Shown here: piece by piece, positions 1 to 13,700 of the stretch | Position numbering within the stretch: the stretch's first letter is position 1 | How the letters are laid out: each line of letters starts with the position of its first letter | Origin: Mytilus edulis | Lineage: Eukaryota; Mollusca; Bivalvia; Mytilida; Mytilidae | Assembly: GCF_963676685.1 (NCBI RefSeq) | Contig: NC_092347.1 | Location: forward strand, 85,996,592 to 86,060,591 | Reading direction: 5' to 3' | DNA: 64,000 nt | Program-made: the position numbers and the translations under genes | Notes under the pieces: generated by a model | What the model saw: the letters and a program-made list of their open reading frames with translations, nothing else | The model's database searches: none | What the model was told of the DNA's origin: nothing

Positions 1-1754
1 ATGGATGTGCTCTTTTCTATTGGTAAAATAATTTAAAACCAGTAGCATTTGGTTAATTATAGTTTCTTTGAAAACATTACTAGATGATGTTGTTAAATGA
101 TCTATGTCTAATATGTTAATAATTTTAAGCTGATGATTTGATCATTTTATTTATAAAACCAGACTTTAAAATTGTTTTTGTCCACAGCATATTATGTAGC
201 ATTTAGGAGTTAGAGCATACATAAGACTGGTCGACTCCAAGGCAGATCAATGTTTCCATTTCTGGTGGCATCTTCATGTAGACTATTTCCTTGAGAACTA
301 GCACAGTAAAAAAAAATGTCTAAACATGTTGATCCTTTACAAAGCCCGGTTCATATTCATATCACGTTAACAAGTTCTTGTCCTAATATGTAATATAGGG
401 CCTCGTTGGCCAAGTAGTCTTAGTAGTCCTACTACTATAATCACTAGCCAGTCAACAGTTGACTCCAATCATAATTGACTAGGATTGTAAGTTTTCCTAC
501 CGTAGGTTGTTAGTTTTCTCTGGTCACTCCCGACTTCCTCCACCAATAAAAACTAGACGCCATGAAATTGCTTAAAAATGACATTAAAACACCCAACAAT
601 CAATCGATGATTTGTAATATTATCATTTAAGTATATATCTGTCTCCTTCTCAACTTGGACAAAGCATATCCTCATATTGGCAGATTTTATCTGACCTCAG
701 CCTCATTTTCATTATTAAATATTCAAAAAAGTTTTCATAGCAAGGTCTTTTCTAGGATACTATTAGCAATTGGTGAACTATATAGATTGTGATGTGTACA
801 TGTCTGTCTTGCAGGGTTCATTTGACTTTGTCCTTTTTCTCATGGTTCAGTTTTGTAGATAGAAAAACAAGATCAGGAGCATCTGTCCATGACGATCAAT
901 ACATGAACAGCAAAAAAGCAAAGAAACCGTGCTTTTCATGGTGTTCTTCATCTTTAAGAGTCATAGGAATGCCTTCAACATAGAGCGAAAAAACTTGAGT
1001 ATGCATCATGTTTCATTAGATACTAAGCTAAGGGTCCGATATATTTGGATTATGGAGTTATTGTAAGGTGAACGTGTGTTTAGCAGGGTTTGTCTGACTT
1101 TTGACATTGTTTTCATGGTCGGGTTTGTTTTATATTTGGTGTATGGAATGATTGCATTGTGTACATGCTGTTTTGCAGGTTTTAACTAACCTTGACCTTA
1201 TTTTTATGGTTCACTAGGTCTGTTTCTCATATACTATAAGCAATAGGCCTTTACCCTCCATGAATAATTGATAATGTTTAAGTTTATGGGATACATGCAT
1301 TTAAAAAAGATTCATATTACAGACGTCCAACTAAATTCATTCTTCGAGCAAAGCAGCAAGACTTTCAGCACTCTCTTGTCTGATAATCCCTCTTGATTGA
1401 CATGACAATACTCTTAATAGAGTGGAAGTAGATCAAAAGCAACAAATAGACTGATAGTTTTATTATACCAGCAAGTCTGGAGCGTAAGTCAACATAGTTT
1501 TAAATTATGATATTTTGCATGTTGGTTATCATTTTACAGTAATTCATCCATCTGTGACTTAGATATAGTATATTTTACACGCATATATAAATGGGCAACC
1601 TGGTCTCCGCTAATAATTCTACATCCTCACTTAGCCTAGCATGTGCAGGCAATATTTTTCAATGAAGTACAGTATGATGACAAATGATACATTGAAACAA
1701 TAATATCATTGCTATCACAAAAGCTAATTCTCTCTTCTTTCTAACACACCTGTG
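1..1754. other. Region downstream of FRA10AC1, no gene recognised
   Basis: AT-rich DNA with no exon-like or recognisable coding segment. It lies 3' of the minus-strand FRA10AC1 stop codon. A TTTATT at about 1455-1460 (AATAAA on the minus strand) could be that gene's polyadenylation signal, roughly 300 bp after the stop. The single short open frame at 789-983 has no recognisable features and I do not support it as a gene. Confidence 0.5.
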
Positions 1755-4700
1755 TCATAAAAACATGTCTTCAAAGTAGTCATCAAACTCTTCCTCCCTA
1801 AAACAGAAAACAGGAATTATTTAAAAAGCTTAAATCTGCAGGGCTATTGGTACTTTACGGAACGGAACGGAACGGAACGGAACGGAATTTCATTTAAGGT
1901 AATTTATTTTTCCGTTCCGTTCCGTTCCGCAAAGTACCAACGGAACGGAACGGAAAAATAAATTAAAAAGTTTAAATCAGATTCATTTTGATCACTGTCT
2001 CTAATCAAGGACGACGTGAGGTCAGTCTAGATATCAAAATGCATGACTTGCAAATGCGTTAATTTCATGATAATTTATCAGGACAATCCGACATATTCAT
2101 CTACAGAATATTTCCCGATGTTATACATTATTACACATTTCACCTGTGAAGATGAGATTAAGTATACATTTGTGTTATTTGTATATGGAAAACCGTAAAA
2201 CACAGAAATTTTAAAGTTTGTTTTGTTTTAAAGATTTTTCGAAATTTTGATAAATGCCCCCTTTGGATACCTTAAATGAAATTCCGTTCCGTTCCGTTCC
2301 GTTCCGTTCCGTTCCGTAAAGTACCAATAGCCAATCTGCAGCTCATACAATATTTTTTTAAAGAATGCTAGCTATAGCAAATGCATAGCATAAAATGAAC
2401 CTTAAATCTGGTTACAATAATCTGAACATGAAATCCTTCAAATGGACTTTTATTTATTTAACAATAAATTGATAATAAAGAATACGAAATGGACCAGGTG
2501 ACAATAAACTGCACAAGAAATGGACCTTATCTGCTGTGAGCCTGTGATATATTCTGAACACAAAATGGACTTTAACATTGGTGACAATAAACTAGACATG
2601 AAATGGACCTTAACTCGGGTCACAATGTATTGTTCATAAAATGAATCTTAACTTCATCTGGTGACAATGAACTGAAGATAAAATGAATCTCAACCCTGGT
2701 GACAATAATATAATGCCAAAATCATGCATGCAAAATCATGCATACTAAATGTAAGTTAAAAGCTACAGCCAAAAATGTGAACTTAAAAATTACCAAAATT
2801 GCCTAATAAACCTTCCATACCTTATACACGCCTGGTAAACCATCTAATCTCAACCAAATGTTGAGACGGAAAAAAGTATTCTGGCACTTCCTGTTGAGCT
2901 TTTCTGGTTCAAAATATTCAAAATAAACACAGGGTATGTCGACTTTTCGTCAATTTACTGAAAATCAATGCGGTTTTTGTAAAATCGGAGAATGTCATGC
3001 CATAGATATTGGAATTTCAGTTTGTCTCGTGTATAACACAAACGAATATGATTTAAAATGACATTGTAATGACTTTTCTCCAGCAGGTAAATGTGGCCAG
3101 CGCAGTCAGCTATTGACAAAATGACAGTGATATCATTGATAAACTAGCATATATATCAGTAAATTAGTATTTTTCTAAAACATTATAAACATAAAATTAC
3201 AGTTTGTTCTTTTTCTTTATTAATATAATTTCATTAAGCTAAATATGTTATAAAGTATGTCATGTTGAGATTTTCTGGTATCGGTTGAGATATTTTGGAA
3301 CAATGTTGAGATCTTCTGGTGAATGAAATTTTCAACTATGAAAAAAAAAAGATGTGGTATGACTGCCAATGGGACAACTGTCCACAAGAGACCAACATGA
3401 CACAGACATTAACAACTATAGGTCACCGTACGGCCTTCAACAATGAGCAAAGCCCATACCGCATAGTCAGCTATAAAAGGCCCCGATATGGCAATGTAAA
3501 ACAATTTAAACGAGAAAACTAAAGGCCTTATTTATATATAAAAGAAAGCGGAAAACAAATATGATTCAATATGTAACACATAAACAAACAACAACCACTG
3601 AATTACAGGCTCCTGACTTGGGACAGGCACATACATAAATAATGTGGAGTGGTTAAACATGTTAGCGTGATCCCAACCCCCCCTTACCTGAGACAGTGGT
3701 ATATATAACAGTACAACATAAGAACGAACTATAAAAATCAATTAAAAAAGGCTTAACTCATCAGATGGACAAAAATGCAATTGAACGTGGTCGGGTTCTT
3801 GAACATCCCGACAACAAAAAGACACTAGGAACAGATTTGAGAGTACTCGCAGTTATCTGACAGCTAACTCACAACTAATAAAAAAATCATGCATCTAAGA
3901 CTATAAACTATCAATCTGTACACATCCAACATCCAATCAATCTAGTGTAAAGACGTCATAAACAGTCGGAGAAAAACATGACCTTGTGTAGTTTAGTATC
4001 AATTACATATACAAATGTAAAAATTCATAAATTTGCCGTATATTGTTTGACATTTCAACAGTCATTTTAATCTTGTCTGTAGTTATGACAGCAGCTTCTA
4101 AAGAGGCCTTTGGTTGTAATAGAGTCTGTGTTTTTTAATGTTGTAATTGACATCTCCAGGGCTAGAATTTATTCATTTATTTATGTGTAACATATTTGTT
4201 GTTCGTTCATTTTTTTATATTAATAAGGCCGTTAGTTTTCTCATTACAATTGTTTTACATTGTCATTTTGGGGCCTTTTATAGCTGTCTATGCAGTATGG
4301 GCTTTGCTTATTATTGAAGGCTGTACGGCGACCTCTAGTTGTTACTTTATGTGTCATTTTGGTCCCTTGTGGAGAGTTGTATCGTTGGCAATCGTACCAC
4401 AGAAAGAACATTTATAATAAAACGGATACATACAAATTGAAAACAAATCGTGTAAGAAAAAGCAATTATTGGTATGTTAGTTTTCTTTAGTATCATGAAT
4501 ATTTTTGGCTCAACTTCTCAATCATGATCAGGCAAAATTATTGGCTTTTTATTCTGACATTTTTTTTAATTCCTCTTCCACCACATTTTTCGGCATATAA
4601 CACGTCCGTTTTATTTGGCCATTACATCGCAGACTCCTAACGGATGCAAATTTTGTAAATAAAAATCTTTTGTTTTGGTCCTTTCGGCGTTCGTTCGAGC

Positions 4701-7700
4701 TATCTGGTAAAGTGTGACCACAGTTTTTAGCAGATATCGCATGCTTAGCATAGACACATACAATTTTTTTTTTAACTATCTCCAGTTGCGGATCCAGAAA
4801 TGTGGGGGCCCACTGACTGACATAAGAGGGGGCCCGCTCCAGTCACGCTTCAGTGATTCCCTATATAAGCAACCAAATTTTTTCCCAAACAGGGGAGCAC
4901 GGGCCCCCTGCCCCCCCTAAATCCTCCTCTGATCTCCCACAATTTAGCTACGTCGAATCCAGTTTTAAAATATTTAAAAAGAAAACTGAATTTATATTCA
5001 GAAATGGATAATCATTAAATTCATTCTTTTCATCAAAAGTTATTTTCATTTAAAATAGATAATTGCAAAGGAGATGTACATACAATGGAGATTACCTCTA
5101 ACTGTCATAATCTGAAGGAGAACAGTTTTCCGTTCTAGCGGACAAATGTGGAACTATCTCCTAACACTTTTAAGACAATTCTAGCTTGAACAGTTCTAAT
5201 CAAGAACTGATTTGGTCATTGGTAAGTTCTACCTAGAACTGATTTACACAGTTCAACCTGGAACTGATCCTGACAGTTCCACAGCTGAAAAAATCTACGA
5301 CTAGAGCAGAACTGCGACCTGATTTCGCCAAGAACGCATCACGATTGTTTTAAACATGTTTAAAGTTGGCTACTCTCAACACGATCACCAAGACCTCATC
5401 AAGACCGTAACACGACCAAACTGCACTACGATCGTCAATATCATTATTTTTTTAGAGATCGTAGGGCGATCACGACCTATTGTGACGGAGCCCGGGTAAT
5501 AATATAAATGTTGCTGAATATTACCAAATATTAAGGATGTGCCCTGAATGCAGTTGTGACCAAACATCTAAGTTTTAATTATTTCAATACAGCACCTGTA
5601 ATTACACTAAGTTGGACGTCACTTATAATACTTACAAAGCAATTTTAAAATCGTCATATTTTTTTTTGTGATAAGTATTATTATATAATAATGACAAAAA
5701 TGACATCTTTTACTCACATTTAAATTATCATCACCCTGAAATAATGTGTACGAAAAAATAAACCTAGAAAAGGGGTCCTGTTCGATTGTTTAGTTTTTAA
5801 CTATTTTATTTCTTTATAGATGTACGCATTTTCGGCATTAAATAATGTCTGTAAGGAATCGAATTCGTCCAAATCATATTAATGAATAACCATTGTAAAA
5901 TAATCTTAATTATATTTGTAAGGCATGCATTTTTCTATCGGCAATGCTTAAAATTGTATCTGTATTTGGATTTTATGTTACCACAGACAGAAGACATGAA
6001 TCAGGTTAACCATAAAAAAGGTAAACTCGAATAGTACAACGCAACCAGAAAGTCTCAACATTGTGACAGAAAGACTCAACCAATACCTTTATATCTCAAC
6101 CATTTTTATTTTTTTATTTTTCTGCTCAGAGTAGGCCGCTGACAAACAAATATTTGTGCAATTTACAGATGTGGTTATCGTAAAGCCTAAAAAAACACAA
6201 ATTATTGACATATTTTCTTGCTAAGTCATTAATATCATGGCACTTCTATCGGATTTAAAGAATGTTAACATTATAATTCGTAGGAGAAAAGTGATTGTGA
6301 CTTCAATTTAAAATATTTTAAACCAAGAAGAAACATATTAGTTACAAGTATGATTTATCTATGGCATGACATTCTCCGATTTACAAAAAAAGTCGTTGAT
6401 TTTCAGTAAATCGACAAAAATTCGACATACCCTGTGTTTATTTTCAATATTTTGAACCAGAAAAGCTCAACAGGAAGTGCCAGAATACTTTTTTCCGTCT
6501 CAACCATTTGGTTGAGATTAAATGGTTTACCAGGCGTGTTATATGTAATAAAGGCTGTACAAAGTAGACACATATTTATGCTGAGCACACAGGAATATCA
6601 AATGATCTAGAACAAACCTTGATTTTTCATCAGGTAATTTAGCTGGACCACTCCAGATAGATTTATCCTCTTCTGAGTCAGGTTTTTGAGAAGTTGATTG
6701 ATCAGGTGGTTTCTTAAAGGTTTCATCTAAACTGGAATCTAAAGTATAAAGTATCTGTACAGTAAATGAATCTGACTTCTTAAAAAGGTCATTGGTTAAT
6801 AGGTCTTTTGATTGAGGTAAGCCATTTCAATTGATATTTTATAGTGTGTCTTTCTATGTTGTGTTGTTACACTATTGTTTCAGGCAAGTGTGAAGGTTGG
6901 TACCTATTAAAACGTTTAAACCTGCAGCATAAGTTTGCACCAGTCTTAAGTAAGGAACCTCTTGTTCAGTGGTTGTCGTTTATTTCTACTCCAGTGGCTT
7001 GAGTCCAGCCAGAAATGAAAATAACAATTTTGGTGTATACAACCTCTGCAGCATATATTATATGACTCATGCACTTGAGAGGTCCAAGATATTGTCTATG
7101 TGTTAATGATGGACCATAAAAACAAAGCTTTTAACCAAAGGATAAAGATGTATAATACCTTTATCAGACTGCATTTCTTCTGTTTTTTGTTTCTTGTGCT
7201 GTGATTTGTCTTTTCTTTTTGATTTTGGAAGAATTTCTTTTTTCCTGTAAATAATCAAAATTAAATTTATGCATAAGGCTTCACAAAATATGTGTGTCTT
7301 TGTTCCTTTGACATTAAAAATTTTAGAAGACAACTTCAAAATAGCAGGCATGAGAATTTAACATTTGCTTTGACGCTTTATTCACTTTGTCATGCCTCAA
7401 TACATTAATCTAGACCTATTTGTTTTCATTTTATAACATTATATTAGTATGTTTGAAATGAAACAAGTTGAACCAACACCTGAAATGGTAATCGTATGGT
7501 TTGGTAATAGAGGGTGGATTACGAAAGGTATTCACAGTTGTCTTTCACTAGATAAGTAAAATAGAATAATAATAAAGACAACAACAACCATCAACTACTG
7601 CATGGTTATAGTTTATTCTGTTTTCTTTCAAAAAGGCAAGGTATGCATTAAATGAAATTATTTTATTCTAGTTTTGATTAAATACAATGTGATTCAAAAT

Positions 7701-10700
7701 TGATAAAAGTGCATGAAAATAATTTAAAAGTACAAAAAGGTGCAACATATTAAAATGCTGTACATACCTATGATGATAATTTAGTTTGTATGAACAGTCT
7801 GGACATAGCCCTGAAAATAACAAATAAAATATGTATGTATTGAAATTGACACGAGGGCTTAGTTTAGTGACTGTGATTTAATTATCTCATTGAAGAATTC
7901 ACAATGTTATTTCATAATATCTTGAAATTACCCTGTACTGCATGTAATTGCATGAAGTATGCATTCAAAGAAATAATATATAAGCATTGGTATTTACACT
8001 TACTTTTTCAACAGATTTTTTTGCTTTTTCATAATTCTACATTTTAGATGCAATATAAAATATAAAAGTGTTTTTCAATCAATCCACTTACGTAATTTGA
8101 CGAGAGCATTTTTCTTTTCCCCATGTTCCATATACCCAAAGTTCACTTCCCAACTTCTTAATCCTTCTGTTTCTTTACATTTCTTATTGCCACATGAAAA
8201 CTGGCCTGTGAGAAATAGGAACTCTTTTTTTTATTAACATAGCAACAAAATAAATGAATGAGAGCTTCTACATACTTGTATACTAAAAGGTTACATGTAT
8301 ATATTGCTTCATATTTTTTTATTATAAGTGGCTTAGAAAGCCATATATAATTATGGTGAAGAACAAGCTGACAAACTTTATAGCAACGTCATAAGCAATG
8401 TTTAACAATTAAAATGTAAATAAATGTTTGAGAATGGCAACACTGATAATAGAAGCAGTACACTGACTTAGGCACTGATCTACCTAAACATATGATAATA
8501 TTAAATAAAAATTTGACATACACTTATATTTAAGAATAAAGAATAAATCATTTAAGTCAGTGTCACTATAAAAGCCATCAAATGAAATTGTGACCTCTTT
8601 GCAAGTACCAAGACTCATAAGATGTAATGACACACTTCTAAAACTTCCATTAGTGTTTTAAAGATCCTGCGCTCGTGGTCATAAAAGTTTACTTGGTACT
8701 CAGAGTACAAAATATGTGCTAAAAAAACCATATCTAAGTATTTTGATAAGTTGATTTCTGGGTCTGGGTCTGAGTCTGATAATCTTAATTGAAAGTTTTT
8801 TGATTGCAAAGTACTTTCATTCTCCAGTAATTATGGTTTTATTAGTATTTACTTGCATGTACATGAACTTTGGATTTTTCGTCTGGTTTTTGTTTTACAT
8901 TGTTGTAGCCTCATTAACTAACAAAAGTGTATTAATTATCCCCCTTTAATCCTATGTAGTGTATGACAATAAAATATATTACCGTTTCCATCCACAACCT
9001 CCTTTTCAATTCTCCATCTCATTGCAATCTACAGATACAGTAATTTTGTGTAATTAACAGAAGATAAACAGTTTCATTTGTTGACAACTAAGTTTATTTT
9101 AATTGAAAACTGTTCACATTAAAACTATCCTCAATATATAAAAATTAAAAATGCACAATCAACTAAAAAAAAGTGTTATAAAATAAATAATAAATTAATA
9201 TCAATCAATAAATAAAAAGAGATATATGACAAAAGATCAATGAAACAACAATTTATTAACACAAGTTCACCAAAATAACAATCTAATTGAAATTAAATCT
9301 CTCACTCGCTAATTTTTTTATTCTTGGTCGCTGCGTGGGAGATCTAACAACATCCCATTTGACAGGGCGTCAGAGCTCAAAATCGATTGTCCAATCAAAA
9401 CAGTGCTCCCAAAATCTTCACTGTGAAGTAGACTGGCACAGTCAGTCGCAATTTTTATCGACTTCCGTAAAAGGGAAATAATTCATAACAACAAACTAAA
9501 CAAAATGGTAGCCCCCAGTACAAATGTAACAAATGGCTTCGGGTGGATTGTCAACACCTAGACGACTTTATAGTCGATCTAACGTGTGTATTTTATGCAA
9601 CTTTTCGTTTATTGTAACCGAAATTAATGAAAATGGACAAAAAATTGAGAAAAAACTGTTTCATGAAAAATATAAATTGACCACGGAAAGAGTAATCGCT
9701 ATCCGAAAAGTTATCCCCGATTTTAAAACTGTTGATGACACAAACAATGGGGTGTGTAAGAAATGTTTCCGGCGGATTGAAAAGGTTAATCATTTAAGAG
9801 AAGAGGCAAAACGACACGAGGCGGACATTTTAAAGAGTTACTCAGCCGTTCAGAGTGTGTCTCACGTTTCAGACATTTCAAACAAAAGACTCCTAAGGTC
9901 TCCATCAACGCCAGATCCATCTAAAAAGAAAAACAAACAATTTCCGTCCATAGAATTGAGGCATTTAGTGCAAATTCCAAATTTGTTTGCACATACATCT
10001 ACCCAGGTTCATGATGTTAGACCTCTGTATAGCCAACCTACCAACTTGCCAGACATGTCAGAAGCAACCTTTGCACTGCCGCTTAAAATAATACCAACAC
10101 AGACAAGCATTAAAATTGGTAAGTTTACAGTAACAACATACATTTACTTACTTTCTTTTAATATGTCATGTCAGTAGTTTCATGAATTTGGGGTTCATAT
10201 GAAAAAAAAAAAGGTATGGGGTTCATATGGAAAAAAAAGTATTGTTTCATTGTAGAAATAGTATGAAATTAAGGAATGTACAGCCCAGTTCTTGCTGATT
10301 CCTTGGCTAATTTTGGCTATACATTTTTGTACTTTGGTTTGCTTCATGGTCAGTTCCATGGAACATGTTTATCAGCTCTGCAATATGTTTGTATAATTTA
10401 TTGACCTTACAAATATTTTCATCTTGAGCTTGAGCACCACTGGAGAGACATTATTTATTTATGTAAATGCACATGGCACATAAAAATTTGTAAACTGTTA
10501 TGTTACAAATAAGGCTTACATTGTACAATTCTTGGTTGAATTGTTTCATGTTTTTCATGTCAATGCTTTTATTGGTTTGCTAATCATTGATGATTGTTGC
10601 CTATTACACCCTCTTCATTTGAACCTTGGTCATGTTGAGGGTTGTCTCATTGACAATCATACCTCAATTTCTTTTTTTTACTATTTGACAAACAAAATGT

Positions 10701-13700
10701 TTGTGTTAACTACAAATGTATATATATATCATCATCACCAGATAATGCACCAGATTTTAAATCTGCTAAGAGATCTCTTGGGTTTTATAACCAAGAAAAA
10801 GAGAACCAGAATTCATCTCTCAAGGACGGAACTGTCAAGGTTTAACAAAAAATGTTTTGTTTTTTGTTCAGCATGTTCAGTTGATACATTTTTATGCAGC
10901 ATTGTATGATTAAGTTTTCAAATTCATTCCAAATTTCTAAATTTGTTGACCATTTAAAGGATTTTATTTTTTTTTAATCAAATAATACATTGAGATAATA
11001 ATGAGTTTAATAGCACAATGCATTTGTATACATGTATACAGATACATGTATTTATATGAAAGTATGTTTTTCTTGTAACATAAGTTTTAATCTTTATAGA
11101 TCAGATCTCTGAATTCAAAATAGATCTTACCTAATCATATCATGCTGCTTTTGTTATATAATGAGAAAAAAAAGTTTCGCAACACATTTTTGACCACACA
11201 ACAATAGTCTTTGAATGAAAAAATATTGAAAAGAATTTAGTTGTATCATGTATGTTTAATTGTCTACCATAAACTTCCTTTACTTAGCTAACTCGTTTCT
11301 TCTTTTTGTCAAAAAAGTGTTAACATGTTAAGTTCATGTGTGCTTTAAGCAATATGCATGTTGTGATTTCCCCTTTCGTGGGAAAAATTTGGTTGATTAT
11401 ATAGGGGATCACTGAAGCATGACTGGAGCGGCCCCCCTTAGGTCAGTCAGCGCCCCCCCCCCCCCCTTTATGAAAAGTCCTGGATTCGCCATTGATATAA
11501 ACAAATAGAAAATGTCCTTAAAATAGGTACCTTAAATGTTGCAAAACTTTTTTTACTCAGTATAATTTATGTTTAAATTTAAAAATTCTGTTTTTTTGCA
11601 TTTAGTTTAGTCATGAATGTAGAGTTGACAGTTGTCACATGCATGACATACATGTACTGTGTATCTGAATGATGTGTAACAGTTTATTGATTCAGAAAGT
11701 AGCAATCACAATCATCCAACAGATTAAGTGAAAGGATGTCATAGACAATCTGAGAAAGCATCACCATTTGCAATTTCAAAACATATAAACACACATGTAC
11801 ATTAAATCAATATATAGGACCTGATGATTTTTTTCGCCACAATTTTTTTCTCCGCAAAATGTGAAATGGCGCCAGTGGAAACCCTTGGGCCATACATTTT
11901 CAAAATGCATGACAATACACTTTTAGGTATATGCTTTTATATAAAAACAAAATAATTTTTTAACAATAAAAATCATATTCATAGATCTCGGCTATGATGT
12001 TTATATTGATTCATGGATATATCTAAAATAATTTATGTTAAAATTATTTATTACTATATATTCTCCTTTAGGTATCGATATACTATCCAAGTGGAAAGAA
12101 AACTTCAGTTATAACAGCAGAAGCTTATAAAACCATTTGCAGAGCTCTCGTAAGAGGAACTGATAATGTTAATATTGACCGAACAATTGTACAAACTTTA
12201 TGCAAGTCTAACCCAATGCAAGTTGTACATGGAACTGCAGGGTTAATACAAGAAGAATGCAAGATAATCTGCAAGAGAGGCACCCAAACTTTATTTCAAA
12301 AGAAAGGCTATGATGATTTTTTCAAATTCAACTGGGACCATATGTACAATGAGTTAAAAATGATGTGCCCATCAATGCTGGCTATAATATCATCAATAGT
12401 TAGTGATATTCCACCTAGTGTTAATACCAAGCCTTTCATGCATATAATGGTAACTGCTGCAATTGGATTACATGGACGATCACAAGAAATGTCAGCAATA
12501 CAATACATGGTTGGATTTCTTTTGACTCATGGAGGCTGTACACAAAGAGTATGTTCTTCATTATTTCTTATACAAGTTAATGGTTAATGTATTCATTATT
12601 ATAAGAATTGTACAATATTCACTCTCAGTTTTAGGGGCATATCATGATGTACTTGCTGCTGAACATGACATATATCCACAATTCCATCATCATTATAAAA
12701 AAAGAATCTTATATTTGGATCTGCAAAGATATATTTTTTTCTAAACACTAAGTAGCTATATCATTTGTCTAACATTCTAAAACTTTAGACATTAAAATAT
12801 ATAAAAACATCTACACAAGATACAGAGGTACAATGTACATGTAGTTCAATTAAAACAATGAACAAATTACATGTTTCTACTTTGTTGGGCACTTTTAAGA
12901 AAAGTGTCTTGTTACATATAAAAGTGACTGCTAATTATTGATAATGGTTACATTATTCTTGATACAAGAACATGATGGATACATTTAGTCATCAGTTTAT
13001 ACATGTCTTAGATGCATATATTTGTATTTAATTATTTTAGGCATCTATGCTACCTATTAACTATAATTTATTCATTTTTTTTATAATTATAGGATATTGA
13101 AAGACTAGCGAAAATCGGAGTTTGTGTGCACCCACAGACAATTCATAATAAGTTAGCAAGCTGGCAAGACAAACTTGACTTAGAAATACTGTCTATTCGA
13201 GATTCATGGGCAAATGGTGGAACTACAAAATACCAATTAATTGGAGATAACTGGGATAAAAACATCCTCCCATCTTACCGCACTTCTGATCAGAAAACAC
13301 TTTCCTTACACTTGTTTAACATGTATGCCATTGTAGACAGAGTTCCAGCAGAAAAAAATACAAGTGAAAGTTTCCTAGATGTGTCAGACCTTGACCTGTT
13401 AACATTCATTCCATCTTTAACAGAACAAAAACAATTGATGCAGGAACTCACTTTTATTTTTGCAACATCTGTTATTCAGAATGTGCCTCAGATTGGACGA
13501 CTTTTCAAGAAAATATATCCAGAACATTTAAACCATACCTACAGTGACTATGCTGGATTAAAGACAGCCCAGGTATTTGTAACTCCTATTATTTTAATTA
13601 TTAAACAACATACTTCATCAAACTATATCATTTGTTAAAGTGACTTTAAAGGTCATATTTCTCTTCATCTGACTTAGACATAGGACCTCAAGATAAAAAA

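Larger units (their letters stand above)
2827..6538. mobile_element. 3.7-kb non-autonomous DNA transposon with ~190-bp imperfect TIRs
   Basis: The outer ends are CACGCCTGGTAAACC and its reverse complement, flanked by TTATA at 2822-2826 and 6539-6543. The left end (2827-3005) and right end (6360-6538) match as inverted repeats, with some mismatches, as far as the block AATGTCATGCCATAGAT. Several GTTGAGA or TCTCAAC motifs cluster near both ends (for example 2846-2870, 3265-3312 and 6050-6105), which could be transposase-binding subterminal repeats. No coding sequence is recognisable. It carries nested copies of dispersed mussel-type repeats at about 3348-3770 and 4180-4405, and a G/C-rich repeat at 4780-4930. 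Confidence 0.75.
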
